The notes beneath the pieces are model-generated. The model ran no database searches, was not told where the DNA came from, and saw only the letters and a program-made list of their open reading frames with translations. This document shows positions 25,455 through 34,439 of a stretch of DNA of 64,000 nucleotides, in pieces. The DNA is from Rhizobium sp. WYCCWR10014 (GTDB taxonomy: Bacteria > Pseudomonadota > Alphaproteobacteria > Rhizobiales > Rhizobiaceae): positions 126,316-190,315 of the forward strand of contig NZ_LXFU01000049.1 of NCBI RefSeq assembly GCF_001657485.1, read 5' to 3'. Position numbers and translations under genes: made by a program. Each line of letters starts with the position of its first letter. Positions within the stretch are counted from its first letter, which is position 1.

Positions 25455-26861
25455 ATGCTTCAGTACGATCTCGTTGTGGTGGGCAGCGGTCCCGCAGGGC
25501 GCCGCGGCGCGATCCAGGCGGCAAAACTCGGCAAGAAAGTGCTTGTCATCGAGCAAGGCAAACGCGTCGGCGGCGTGTCCGTCCATACCGGCACCATCCC
25601 TTCCAAAACGCTGCGCGAGACTGCGCTTAATCTTTCCGGCTGGCGCGAACGCGGCTTCTACGGCCGGTCTTACCGCGTCAAGGAAGAGATCAGTGCAGAT
25701 GACCTGCGCCGCCGCCTGCTGATTACGCTCAACCACGAGGTCGAGGTGCTGGAACACCAGTTCGCCCGCAACCGCGTGCAGCATATTCGCGGCAAGGCGA
25801 GCTTCATCAATGCGTCGACGCTGCAGGTGATCAAGGATGACGGCGAGACCACGCAGGTCACCGCCGCCAGCGTGCTGCTCGCCGTCGGCACAAAGCCGTT
25901 CCGCCCCGATTACATGCCCTTCGACGGCAAGACCGTTCTCGACAGCGACGAACTGCTCGACATCCAGGACCTGCCGCGATCGATGGTCGTCATCGGCGCC
26001 GGCGTCATCGGCATCGAATATGCGACGATCTTCAGCGCGCTCGACACCGCCGTCACCGTCATCGACCCGAAGGCGACAATGCTCGACTTCATCGACAAGG
26101 AAATCATCGAGGATTTTACCTACCAGCTGCGCGACCGCAACATGAAGCTGCTGCTCGGCCAGAAGGCCGACAAGGTGGAGAGGCTCGAAAACGGCAAAGT
26201 CGAACTGACGCTCGACAGCGGCCGGCGCCTGACGACCGACATGGTGCTTTTTGCCGCCGGCCGCATGGGGGCGACTGATGCGCTGAACCTTCCCGCCATC
26301 GGCCTCGAAGCCGACAGCCGCGGCCGTCTCAAGGTCAATCCGGAAACCTTCCAGACATCGGTTGCCAACGTCTATGCCGCCGGCGACGTCGTCGGCTTTC
26401 CGAGCCTTGCCTCGACCTCGATGGAACAGGGCCGCATCGCCGCCCGCGTCGCGGTCGGCGCAGTCGCCAAGGAGCCGCCGAAATATTTCCCCTACGGCAT
26501 CTATGCCGTGCCGGAGATTTCGACCTGCGGCCTGACCGAAGAAGAGATGAAGGAGCGTGGCATTCCCTATGAATGCGGCATCGCCCGCTTCCGCGAGACG
26601 TCGCGCGGTCACATCATGGGCCTCGACACCGGGCTTTTGAAGCTGATCTTCTCGCTGAAGACCCGCCGCCTGCTCGGCGTGCATATCGTCGGCGAAGGCG
26701 CCACCGAGCTGGTGCATATCGGCCAGGCGGTGCTCAATCTCAAAGGCACCGTCGAATATTTCGTCGAGAACACCTTCAACTATCCGACGCTCGCCGAAGC
26801 CTACAAGATCGCCGGCCTCGATGCTTGGAACCGGATGGGCGACATCAAGTCAGAGCTCTAA
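25455..26861 (+). CDS. sthA: Si-specific (soluble) NAD(P)+ transhydrogenase
   Basis: FAD-dependent exchange of reducing equivalents between NADPH and NAD+. The 468-residue protein has the FAD loop VVGSGPAGRRGAIQAAKLG, the NAD(P) loop VVIGAGVIGIEYATIFSAL, AAGDVVGFPSLAS, and the dimerisation domain. At the usual redox-disulfide position it reads VGGVSVHTGTIPSKTLR, with no Cys pair. This is as expected for SthA rather than lipoamide dehydrogenase. I chose the ATG at 25455, with GGGG seven bases upstream. The ATG at 25452 would add one residue. Confidence 0.93.
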   Translation: MLQYDLVVVGSGPAGRRGAIQAAKLGKKVLVIEQGKRVGGVSVHTGTIPSKTLRETALNLSGWRERGFYGRSYRVKEEISADDLRRRLLITLNHEVEVLEHQFARNRVQHIRGKASFINASTLQVIKDDGETTQVTAASVLLAVGTKPFRPDYMPFDGKTVLDSDELLDIQDLPRSMVVIGAGVIGIEYATIFSALDTAVTVIDPKATMLDFIDKEIIEDFTYQLRDRNMKLLLGQKADKVERLENGKVELTLDSGRRLTTDMVLFAAGRMGATDALNLPAIGLEADSRGRLKVNPETFQTSVANVYAAGDVVGFPSLASTSMEQGRIAARVAVGAVAKEPPKYFPYGIYAVPEISTCGLTEEEMKERGIPYECGIARFRETSRGHIMGLDTGLLKLIFSLKTRRLLGVHIVGEGATELVHIGQAVLNLKGTVEYFVENTFNYPTLAEAYKIAGLDAWNRMGDIKSEL

Positions 26862-26919
26862 AGTCCGTCGCGTCGTCGAGGGAACGGCCGTCTCAGTCCG
26901 GCCACCAACACGGAGCAGA

Positions 26920-27654
26920 ATGACATTGCGCATCATCTCGCTGAACGCATGGGGCGGCAGGCTTCATGAGGCGCTGATTGAATATGTGACGGCGGCCGAT
27001 CCCGACGTGCTGTGCCTGCAGGAGGTTTTGCGCGCACCCGGCACCCGCTCAGGCTGGTCGGTCTATCGGGACGGCGATGTCGAGCTGCCGCAGCGCTTCA
27101 ATCTCTTTGCCGAGATCAGCACCGCCCTGCCCGCTCACGACGGCTTTTTCTGCCCGACCTCGAGAGGCGAACTCTTCGACGGCGATAGCGCCATTGTCGC
27201 CGAATTCGGACTGGCGACCTTCGTGCGCAAAACGCATTCCGTCATTGCCCAAGGGCTGGACTTCGTGCATGGCCGTTTTTCCGCCGATGGCTGGGGCGAG
27301 CATCCGCGGCCGCGAAACGCCCATTGCATCCGTCTCTTCAGCCATGAGCACGCTTCTACCGTGACCATCGCCCACATGCATGGCCTGCGCGATCCCGCAG
27401 GCAAGGGCGACACACCAGCGCGCGACGAGCAGGCTGCGGCGCTGGTCAAGCTCATCGAGGGCGTCTGGCGTGGCGACGAAGGGCTCGTCGTCTGCGGCGA
27501 TTTCAACGTGCTGCCTGACAGCGTAACCTTTGAGATTCTCGCCAGACTCGGGCTTTCCGACCTCGTCACCGGAAGCGGCCTTGTAGACACGCGAACCTCC
27601 TACTATCTGAAGCAGGGCCGCTTTGCCGACTACATGCTGGTAACGCCGGGGTGA
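26920..27654 (+). CDS. Endonuclease/exonuclease/phosphatase-family protein, C-terminus out of frame
   Basis: A DNase I-fold protein: RIISLNAWGGRL, DVLCLQEVL with the catalytic Glu, AHMHGLRDPAGKGDT, and VVCGDFNVLPDS with catalytic Asp and Asn. The frame ends at TGA 27652-27654 after YMLVTPG, 244 codons from MTLRIISL. The expected last part, VKVAKFEVVEAPEVSDHRAL with the catalytic SDH motif, is present in the -1 frame at 27651-27728. One base appears to be missing at the G-run near 27648-27651. Real mutation, sequencing error and frameshifting are all possible. Start chosen at 26920. Confidence 0.72.
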   Translation: MTLRIISLNAWGGRLHEALIEYVTAADPDVLCLQEVLRAPGTRSGWSVYRDGDVELPQRFNLFAEISTALPAHDGFFCPTSRGELFDGDSAIVAEFGLATFVRKTHSVIAQGLDFVHGRFSADGWGEHPRPRNAHCIRLFSHEHASTVTIAHMHGLRDPAGKGDTPARDEQAAALVKLIEGVWRGDEGLVVCGDFNVLPDSVTFEILARLGLSDLVTGSGLVDTRTSYYLKQGRFADYMLVTPG

Positions 27655-27728
27655 AGGTCGCCAAATTCGAGGTGGTCGAGGCGCCCGAAGTCTCCGACCA
27701 TCGCGCATTGCTGCTCGATATCGGGTAG
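27651..27728 (+). pseudogene. Out-of-frame C-terminal remnant of the preceding nuclease-like gene
   Basis: Reads VKVAKFEVVEAPEVSDHRAL and LLDIG before TAG at 27726-27728. It holds the SDH motif normally needed for catalysis in this superfamily, shifted by one base from the main frame. Confidence 0.7.
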
Positions 27729-27888
27729 TATATTGAGGAATGATACACTTCGCGAAGCGTTTGCGCGCCGTACGGTTTTTTGACGCCTTAGTTTGACCTC
27801 CTAATTCGCATTGATAGGTCGTGCCTGATATATGCCTTCAACGCCATTTTGCCCTCGGGCAAAAGCTTCTAAAGAAAGATAGATACTC

Positions 27889-29661
27889 TTGTCCCATGTC
27901 TTGGAAGCTGCGCGCAGACGTTTTCAGCTGATCCTGATCAAGCCATCGCATTATGACGACGACGGCTACGTCATCCGTTGGTGGCGGGCGATGATCCCCT
28001 CCAATTCGCTCGCGGCGCTCTACGGCATTGCCGCCGAATGTGCCGAGCGCAAGGTGCTCGGAGACGATACGGCGATCGATATCACCGTGATCGACGAGAC
28101 CAATACGCGGATCGATATCGCCGGACTTCTGGCACAGTTCAAGCGTCACGACAATTTCGGCATGATCGCGCTCGTCGGTGTCCAGACCAACCAATATCCG
28201 CGCGCCCTCGATATCGCCCGTCCCTTCCGCGATGCCGGCCTGCCGGTTTCGATCGGCGGCTTCCATGTTTCCGGCTGCCTGTCGATGCTGGATGGCAAGG
28301 CTGTCGGGCTCGACGCCTGCCGCGACATGGGCATCTCGATGTTTGCCGGCGAGGCCGAGGGCCGGCTCGACATGGTGCTGCGCGATGCCGCCGCCGGCGA
28401 GCTGAAGCCGCTCTACAATTTCATGAACGACCTTCCCGGCATCGGCGGCACACCGGTTCCCTTCCTGCCAAAGGACAATATCCAGCGCACGCTCGGGCTC
28501 AGCACCAGCTTCGATGCCGGGCGTGGCTGCCCCTATCAGTGCTCTTTCTGCACCATCATCAACGTGCAGGGACGCAAGTCGCGCTTCCGCTCGGCTGACG
28601 ACGTCGAAAAGCTGGTGCGGATGAACTGGGCGCAGGGGATCCACAAATTCTTCATCACCGACGACAATTTTGCCCGCAACAAGGATTGGGAAGCGATCTT
28701 CGACCGGTTGATCGAACTCAAGGAACGGGACGGCATTCCGCTCGGCCTGATGATCCAGGTCGACACGCTCTGCCACAAGATCCCCAATTTCATCGAGAAA
28801 TCCAGGCGCGCCGGCGTCACCCGCGTCTTCATCGGCCTCGAAAACGTCAATCCTGATAATCTGACCGCCGCCAAGAAGAACCAGAACAAGATCACCGAAT
28901 ACCGCAAGATGCTGCTCGCCTGGAAGGCGCAGGGCATCATGACGCTTGCCGGTTATATCCTGGGCTTCCCGGCTGATACGCCGGAATCGATCCGCCGCGA
29001 CATCGCGATCATCCAGGAAGAGCTGCCGCTCGACGTCATCGAATTCTTCATCCTGACGCCGCTGCCCGGCTCCGAGGACCATCAGGTCCTGTGGAAGAAG
29101 GGCATCGAGATGGATGCCGATCTCAACATCTACGATGTCGAGCACGTCTGCACCGCGCATCCCAAAATGAGCAAGCAGGAATGGGAAGACATCTACCACG
29201 AGGCCTGGTCGCTCTATTATTCGCCTGAACATATGAAGACGCTGCTGCGCCGCGCCGTGGCGACCGGGGTACCGCTCGCAAGGCTCGTCAAGGTTCTGGT
29301 CTCCTTCGCGACAACCGTGCCGCTGGAAAACGTGCATCCGTTGCAAAGCGGCCTGCTGCGCCTGAAGACGCCGTCGGAGCGGCGCCCGGACCTGCCGCGT
29401 GAAAATCCGCTGGTCTTCTGGCCGCGCTTTGCCTGGGAAACCTTCCGCAAACATGCTTCGCTCGCCGGCACGATCATTGGCCTGACGATTTCGGCGTTCT
29501 TGATTTCAAGGGACGCGAAGTCGAAGACCTATATGGATCAGGCGCTGACGCCTGTTGCCGACGACGAAGAGGAAACACTCCACCTCTTCACACAGACCGC
29601 CGGCGGCGCCGCAGCCGTCAGCCATGTCAGGAAAGTCGCGCAACTGACAGCGCATTCTTGA
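27889..29661 (+). CDS. B12-binding-domain radical SAM protein
   Basis: A 590-residue protein. Residues about 10-180 have a cobalamin-binding-like fold with ALVGVQTNQYPRALDIARPF and VSIGGFHVSG. The radical SAM core follows, with GRGCPYQCSFC giving the 4Fe-4S ligands C214-x3-C218-x2-C221. Then come FITDDNFARNKDWEAIFDR, RVFIGLENVNPDNL and a helical C-terminus with a hydrophobic stretch near residues 525-545. The reaction is unknown; methylation or ring rearrangement would be typical. The only sensible starts are TTG codons (27889 or 27901). No other metabolic gene is adjacent. Confidence 0.85.
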   Translation: MSHVLEAARRRFQLILIKPSHYDDDGYVIRWWRAMIPSNSLAALYGIAAECAERKVLGDDTAIDITVIDETNTRIDIAGLLAQFKRHDNFGMIALVGVQTNQYPRALDIARPFRDAGLPVSIGGFHVSGCLSMLDGKAVGLDACRDMGISMFAGEAEGRLDMVLRDAAAGELKPLYNFMNDLPGIGGTPVPFLPKDNIQRTLGLSTSFDAGRGCPYQCSFCTIINVQGRKSRFRSADDVEKLVRMNWAQGIHKFFITDDNFARNKDWEAIFDRLIELKERDGIPLGLMIQVDTLCHKIPNFIEKSRRAGVTRVFIGLENVNPDNLTAAKKNQNKITEYRKMLLAWKAQGIMTLAGYILGFPADTPESIRRDIAIIQEELPLDVIEFFILTPLPGSEDHQVLWKKGIEMDADLNIYDVEHVCTAHPKMSKQEWEDIYHEAWSLYYSPEHMKTLLRRAVATGVPLARLVKVLVSFATTVPLENVHPLQSGLLRLKTPSERRPDLPRENPLVFWPRFAWETFRKHASLAGTIIGLTISAFLISRDAKSKTYMDQALTPVADDEEETLHLFTQTAGGAAAVSHVRKVAQLTAHS

Positions 29662-29877
29662 ACGGCTGCTGACGCCCGAAACTGGCGGCATCAAACTCTA
29701 TAGCGGTTCAGCTTTAACGGAAGCGCAGGACCGCTCTAGCCTTTTGTTTTACGCAATTCCGGACGGGAAACCGCTTCGCACTTTTCCTGGAATTGCCCTA
29801 AGCCAATGCATGTCGCTAAAGCGCGTTGCATTAATCAAGTTTGACAGCGCTTTGAAGGCTCCGATTTTCGCGGCCGT
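29662..29877. repeat. RIME-like repeat fragments
   Basis: Between about 29732 and 29870, CTCTAGCCTTTTGTTTTACG, an imperfect ACGCAATTCCGG..TTCCTGGAATTGC palindrome, and GCTAAAGCGCGTTGCATTAATC are modules of the same repeat class as at 20082 and 42165, here rearranged. No coding sequence seen. The flanking genes are convergent. Confidence 0.55.
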
Positions 29878-30300
29878 TTAAGCGACTTGGATCATCTTGG
29901 TCGTCTCAGCCACTTGCAGCGTGTCGACGAATTCGACGATCTTGACCGGTTTCCCATCTCGGAAATGGATCTTGTCGACGAATTCCGTATGGAAGCTCAC
30001 GCCCGATGGGATGTGCCTGACCTCGCCTTCGCGGTGGGCAAAGACCATATGCTCATCTTCGTCCACATAGATGCCGGCTGTCCTGATATTCGATAGATCC
30101 CACACTGTGATAAGCTGCGTTATCGCCTGGCGAAAAGAATCCCCGCTTGATTCAGTCGAAAAAGGCGCCAGCCGTGTATTGCCGACCATGCGAAAGGTGC
30201 AATTCTCGCCGATCAGCGCCAGTGTAGCTTCGACATCGCCACGGTCACGCACAGCATAGATTTCCTCCACGAGCTTCTTCATGTCATGCTTTGCAGTCAT
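29878..30300 (-). CDS. SnoaL/NTF2-like fold protein
   Basis: A 140-residue cone-fold (SnoaL-like) protein. MKKLVEEIYAVRDRGDVEATLALIGENCTFRMVG is the typical opening helix and first strand (residues about 7-40). GVSFHTEFVDKIHFRDGKPVKIVEFVDT is the strand pair that closes such folds. Function cannot be assigned: relatives include polyketide cyclases and binding proteins. A few A+T-rich bases precede it. Confidence 0.8.
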   Translation of the reverse strand: MTAKHDMKKLVEEIYAVRDRGDVEATLALIGENCTFRMVGNTRLAPFSTESSGDSFRQAITQLITVWDLSNIRTAGIYVDEDEHMVFAHREGEVRHIPSGVSFHTEFVDKIHFRDGKPVKIVEFVDTLQVAETTKMIQVA

Positions 30301-30423
30301 TTTCAGGTCCTCCCACCATCAGCGAAATCTGCATCCAATTAAATGTCAATGCAACTCTTTGTTGTTTCGCATGAATAGGCACAATGGAGTAGGCGGCGAG
30401 AATGAATACTGCCTTGGATAACA

Positions 30424-30453
30424 GAAAAAGGCCCCGCACGATGGCGAGGCCTT
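30424..30453 (-). terminator. Rho-independent terminator, probably of tig
   Basis: Stem AAGGCC/GGCCTT with an inner CGC/GCG pairing, and an A-run at 30424-30429 that is a T-run on the minus strand. It lies 130 bases beyond the tig stop, on the far side of an interspersed repeat. Confidence 0.6.
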
Positions 30454-30463
30454 CCAAATTTTA

Positions 30464-30569
30464 CTGCATGATTTCTTAAATCGGAATCCGATTTAAGGAT
30501 AAAATCATGCAGCAATTCAAAGTGTTACAGCGTCCTTTGCGCGTCTAAAACAGACGCGCGGCGCTGTAG
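30464..30569 (-). repeat. Second-family interspersed repeat, tig 3' side
   Basis: A CTGCATGATT..AATCATGCAG palindrome is joined to CAATTCAAAGTGTTACAGCG and a GCGCGTCTAAAACAGACGCGC palindrome. The reverse complement occurs at 47873-47968 with the same order of parts. Confidence 0.7.
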
Positions 30570-30582
30570 AACTGAAAAGCGA

Positions 30583-32067
30583 TTATTCGGCGCTTTCGTC
30601 AGCCGCCTTCTTCTTCGGTGCAGCCTTCTTCTTCGGTGCGGCTTCTTCGCCTTCACCGGCGTCAGCTGCTTCGGCCTTGGCGGCAGCCTTCTTCTTCGGA
30701 GCGGCCTTCTTGGTTTCGGCCTTCCCTTCGCCTTCTTCCTCGGCGAGCAGCTCTTCCTTGGTCACCTTCTTGTCGGTGACGTCGATTTCGGTCAGCAGGT
30801 GATCGATGACCTTCTCTTCGAAGATCGGCGCGCGGATCGAAGCGGCGGCACCCGGCTGGCTGCGGAAGAATTCGAGGATCTGCTTTTCCTGGCCCGGATA
30901 CTGGCGCAGCTGATCGTAGATGGCGCGCTGCATCTCGTCTTCGCTGACTTCGACGCCGGCCTTTTCGCCGATTTCGGAGAGAACGAGGCCGAGTCGGACA
31001 CGGCGCTCGGCCAGCGTCTTGTATTCCTCGCGAGCCTTCTCCTCAGTCGTGTCTTCATCCTCGAAAGTCTTGCCGGACTGGGCGAGGTCGTTGTTCACCT
31101 GGCTCCAGATACCATTATACTCGGCGTCGACGAGCGAGTTCGGAGTCTCGAACTTGTACATCTCGTCGAGCTGGTCGAGGATCTGACGCTTCAGCTTCTG
31201 GCGGGTCAGCGAGCCGTACTGCGATTCGATCTGGCCACGGACGATTTCCTTCAGGCGGTCGGCGGATTCGATGCCGAGCTTGGAGGCGAGTTCGTCGTTG
31301 ATCTCGACATCGGCAGGTGCGGCGACTTCCTTGACTGACACGTCGAAGGTCGCTTCCTTGCCGGCGAGGTTCTTGGCCGGGTAGTCGGCCGGGAAGGTCA
31401 CCGTGATGGTCTTCTCGGCGCCGGCCTTGACGCCGACGAGCTGGTCTTCGAAGCCCGGAATGAAGCGGCCGGAGCCGAGCACCAGTTCGGCGCCCTGGTC
31501 GGTGCCGCCTTCGAAGGCTTCGCCATCAACCTTACCGACGTAATCCATGGTGATGCGGTCGCCATTCGCGGCCTTGCCGGTCTTGGTCTCATAGGCGCGG
31601 GCGCTTTCGGCGACCTTCAGGACCTGCTCGTTGACTTCGTCGTCGGAGATGTCGATGACTTCGCGCGTGACCTTGATGCCCTTGACCGACTTCAGTTCGA
31701 TCGGCGGCAGAACTTCATAGGAGAGCGTGAATTCGAAATCCTGCTCGGCGGCGAGGATCTTGTCGGCTTCGTCCTTGTCTTCCGTCATGGCGATTTCCGG
31801 CTGCGTGGCCGACTTCTCGCCGCGGCTGGACAGGATGGCGGCCGGCTGCTCGCGGACGATCTCGTTGACGAGGTCGGCCATGATCGACTTGCCGTAGACC
31901 TTCTTCAGGTGAGCTGCGGGGACCTTGCCCGGACGGAAGCCGTTGATGCGAACCTTGTCCTTCACATCGGCAAGACGCTCATTCATCTTGTCTTGCATGT
32001 CCTTGGCCGGGATAACGACCTTGATTTCGCGCTTCAGCCCTTCAGCGAGCGTTTCGATAACCTGCAT
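30583..32067 (-). CDS. tig: Trigger factor ribosome-associated chaperone/prolyl isomerase
   Basis: Binds near the ribosome exit tunnel and folds nascent chains. The 494-residue protein has the ribosome-binding signature NGFRPGKVPAAHLKKVYG, an FKBP-type domain (GDRITMDYVGKVDGEAFEGG) and the C-terminal chaperone arms. It is longer than E. coli Tig (432) because of a C-terminal tail of about 60 residues made of Ala, Lys, Pro and Glu. The tail repeats APKKKAA four times (about residues 440-490). The tail resembles histone-H1-like basic segments and its role is unknown. Confidence 0.95.
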   Translation of the reverse strand: MQVIETLAEGLKREIKVVIPAKDMQDKMNERLADVKDKVRINGFRPGKVPAAHLKKVYGKSIMADLVNEIVREQPAAILSSRGEKSATQPEIAMTEDKDEADKILAAEQDFEFTLSYEVLPPIELKSVKGIKVTREVIDISDDEVNEQVLKVAESARAYETKTGKAANGDRITMDYVGKVDGEAFEGGTDQGAELVLGSGRFIPGFEDQLVGVKAGAEKTITVTFPADYPAKNLAGKEATFDVSVKEVAAPADVEINDELASKLGIESADRLKEIVRGQIESQYGSLTRQKLKRQILDQLDEMYKFETPNSLVDAEYNGIWSQVNNDLAQSGKTFEDEDTTEEKAREEYKTLAERRVRLGLVLSEIGEKAGVEVSEDEMQRAIYDQLRQYPGQEKQILEFFRSQPGAAASIRAPIFEEKVIDHLLTEIDVTDKKVTKEELLAEEEGEGKAETKKAAPKKKAAAKAEAADAGEGEEAAPKKKAAPKKKAADESAE

Positions 32068-32270
32068 GTCTTCCTACCTTCATTTCGTGGCGGCCGTGCC
32101 CAGACGCCGTTCGTTTCGATGAGCACGACGCCGGCGATCCTGCCGCGCGTGGCTTTTCCCAATTCCATATCATTCCGCCCAAAGCGGAATGGCACTCGCG
32201 GGCTATTCGGGACAACTCTCAATTGTTCTGGAACAACCGATTCTTAGTCTCCCACCTGCAAACAGCTTGG

Positions 32271-32352
<82 letters not shown>

Positions 32353-32505
32353 GTTCACAAAACCGCATGCCTATGCCTGCGCATGAGGCCTTCCGGAGCG
32401 CGGCGTCTCTATATCACCCGATTTGGTCGAGGCAAAGGAAAAATGAACGGCAAATGACAGGGGATTTGCAGCCCCGGAACCGCCCTGCCCCGAAGAGTGA
32501 CCGGA

Positions 32506-33096
32506 TCAGTAGAGCGGCTCGTCGTAAACCGGCTTGCCGTCAACGAGAAGGCTGCGGATCTGTGCGCTTCCATCAGGCGAGACACGCACTGCGATGGCGA
32601 CGTTGCCGTCATTGCGGGCCTCCTCGATCGGCTTGCCCTCGCCTTCAGGAACGTAGTAGCGCTCGATGCCGTATTCGACACGCATGCTGTCGCCGGCGGC
32701 AAGGCCGCCACTATAAAATGGCTGGCTGCGCAGGATCACGGTCTCCGGCTGCGGAGGCAGTTCGTGAAAGGACGATTCGGTCACCGTCCAGAAACCGTCC
32801 TCCTGCTTCTTCAGCCGGACCCATAGCACCCGCTCGCCGGCCTCGGCCGGAATGCCGCCGGAAACCGTCTGCACCGGCACCGAGGAAATGTCGTAGTTCA
32901 AGACCACATAGTCGCCGCGCAGGAAATCGCGCGGATCGACGGGCGCCGTCTTCAGCAGCACTTCCGCGCCATCGCTGAGGATCGATGCCCGGCTCTGGAT
33001 GATCGTGCCGAGGATAAGGGTCTGCAGACCGGCGACGATGATGGCCGAAAGCAGATAGCCCTTGCCGGATTGCAGCTTTGTCATGAACGAGTTCAT
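32506..33096 (-). CDS. GDYXXLXY-family protein
   Basis: A 196-residue protein with one N-terminal membrane segment (GYLLSAIIVAGLQTLILGTII) and the family-defining FLRGDYVVLNYDIS at about residues 58-71. A beta-rich exported domain with RYYVPEGEGKPIEEAR follows. Function unknown. It is translationally coupled to the upstream DUF2157 protein by an ATGA overlap, the usual arrangement of these two families. Confidence 0.87.
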   Translation of the reverse strand: MNSFMTKLQSGKGYLLSAIIVAGLQTLILGTIIQSRASILSDGAEVLLKTAPVDPRDFLRGDYVVLNYDISSVPVQTVSGGIPAEAGERVLWVRLKKQEDGFWTVTESSFHELPPQPETVILRSQPFYSGGLAAGDSMRVEYGIERYYVPEGEGKPIEEARNDGNVAIAVRVSPDGSAQIRSLLVDGKPVYDEPLY

Positions 33097-34196
33097 GCCC
33101 GCTCCCCCTGTGCATTCGCCGAAAAACGCCGTTCGAGACGGATGACCATCCAGGCGACCAACGCGACCACGAGACCGGAGAAGAGGAAGAGGCTCGACGT
33201 GCCGAGGATCGAGCCGACGGTGACGGAGGCGAGATAGAGCATCTCCGCGGCAAAGGTCGCGTAGGCGAGATATCGCACCGCGCCATTATCCCTGCCACGC
33301 AGGACGATCGCCAGCACGGAAGCGGCAAGCGTCACCACTCCGAGCACCACCAGCCCCCAGCCGTCCTCGATCTCGATATGCAGCAGCAGGAAGCCGATTA
33401 CGGCGACGAGGAAGCTGTAGAAGGCAGGAGCCGCACCGGCGGTTCTGACCAAGGAGGCAATAGGCCTGGGGGGCAACGCCGTCAGGACAAAGGCCGCCAT
33501 GCCGCCGATTGCGAAGGCAAGCGCCACGGCGATCTCCTCATAAAGAGTATAGAGCCAGGCAAGCCAGCCGATCAGCAGCAGGTAGGCCAGGTGCCGGGCC
33601 CGCTCGGCGCCGGTATACCGTACCAGCCCGATGACGATCACTGCCATGACGGGTGCCATCCAAGGGGCGAACCCAATCCAGTGCGTGTCGTTATTCTCAA
33701 GATAGACGGCGAAGGACGCCCAGGAGAGGAAGCCGGCGACGACGGTCACGGCGCCCGAACGGAACAGGATCGCCGAGATCGTCGCAATCGCGAACCACAG
33801 ATACATCACCGTCTGCTCGTCGCCGGAGAGATGATACATTTGCCCGACCAGCGAAATGGCGCCGCCGAAACTCATGGCGCCGATGACGAGCAAGCCGCCT
33901 GCGGCGGCTGCCGCACCGCGGGCAAGCAGCCGTGCGGCGGCGATATGCACCACCCAGATCAGGGCTAGAATACCCCCCACGCGCACCAGGCGCGGGATGG
34001 CCTCCCAGTTGGAGGCGACGACCAGCAGGATGGCAGCGGCAAGCAGCACCGCTGCCAGCGCCATCAGCACCCGGCCGAGGCTGAAGCTTGCCGGGCGGCT
34101 GTCATATTCGGCGAGAAGCGCACCTGCCGTTTCCTGCCCGAGCAGGCCCTTACCCACCCAGAGCGAGAGATCCCGCTCCAATCTGCCGCGATACAT
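33093..34196 (-). CDS. DUF2157 multi-pass membrane protein
   Basis: A 367-residue protein. It opens with a cytoplasmic helix, LERDLSLWVGKGLLGQETAGALLAEY, typical of DUF2157. About ten membrane segments follow, including VLMALAAVLLAAAILLVVAS, WEAIPRLVRVGGILALIWV and a final LFLFSGLVVALVAWMVI. The start is the ATG at 34196, with GAGGGG about six bases upstream. The longer open frame is rejected. It pairs with the GDYXXLXY gene. Function unknown. Confidence 0.86.
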   Translation of the reverse strand: MYRGRLERDLSLWVGKGLLGQETAGALLAEYDSRPASFSLGRVLMALAAVLLAAAILLVVASNWEAIPRLVRVGGILALIWVVHIAAARLLARGAAAAAGGLLVIGAMSFGGAISLVGQMYHLSGDEQTVMYLWFAIATISAILFRSGAVTVVAGFLSWASFAVYLENNDTHWIGFAPWMAPVMAVIVIGLVRYTGAERARHLAYLLLIGWLAWLYTLYEEIAVALAFAIGGMAAFVLTALPPRPIASLVRTAGAAPAFYSFLVAVIGFLLLHIEIEDGWGLVVLGVVTLAASVLAIVLRGRDNGAVRYLAYATFAAEMLYLASVTVGSILGTSSLFLFSGLVVALVAWMVIRLERRFSANAQGERA

Positions 34197-34439
34197 GCTC
34201 AACCCCTCGATTTCCGCAACGTCGACTGCGGCGCTGCAGCTCACGCCGTTATAGAGGCAGCACGGGTGTTCGCAAACGCTCTTGCGACAAATATACAAGT
34301 TCCTCATTGGTCTAAATAGTATCGAGTGTTAACCGGCCGCTAACGTCATAAGCACTAATATAAGCCTATGGACGGAGAGGTATGCGACCCTTGCATATCC
34401 CCCATGAATTTATTGCACTGCACAATACTCATTAGTCAT
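34197..34439. other. Intergenic region between DUF2157 and the sRNA locus
   Basis: No coding sequence seen. It contains the 15-base motif ATTGCACTGCACAAT at 34412-34426 and an A+T-rich stretch to 34446, which could be the promoter of the RNA gene to the right. The left end must hold the promoter of the leftward DUF2157 gene. Confidence 0.5.
34412..34426 (+). promoter_or_regulatory. ATTG-N7-CAAT motif shared with the second DUF1127 gene
   Basis: The 14-mer TTGCACTGCACAAT is found here and again at 35419-35432. Dyad symmetry with a T-N11-A core is the general form of a LysR-type box. It is placed upstream of the sRNA and a CATACT -10-like hexamer. Confidence 0.45.

Noticed and set aside
27838..29454. 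538-codon antisense frame opposite the radical SAM gene
   Set aside because: The radical SAM protein has clear motifs on the plus strand. The antisense product shows no domain.
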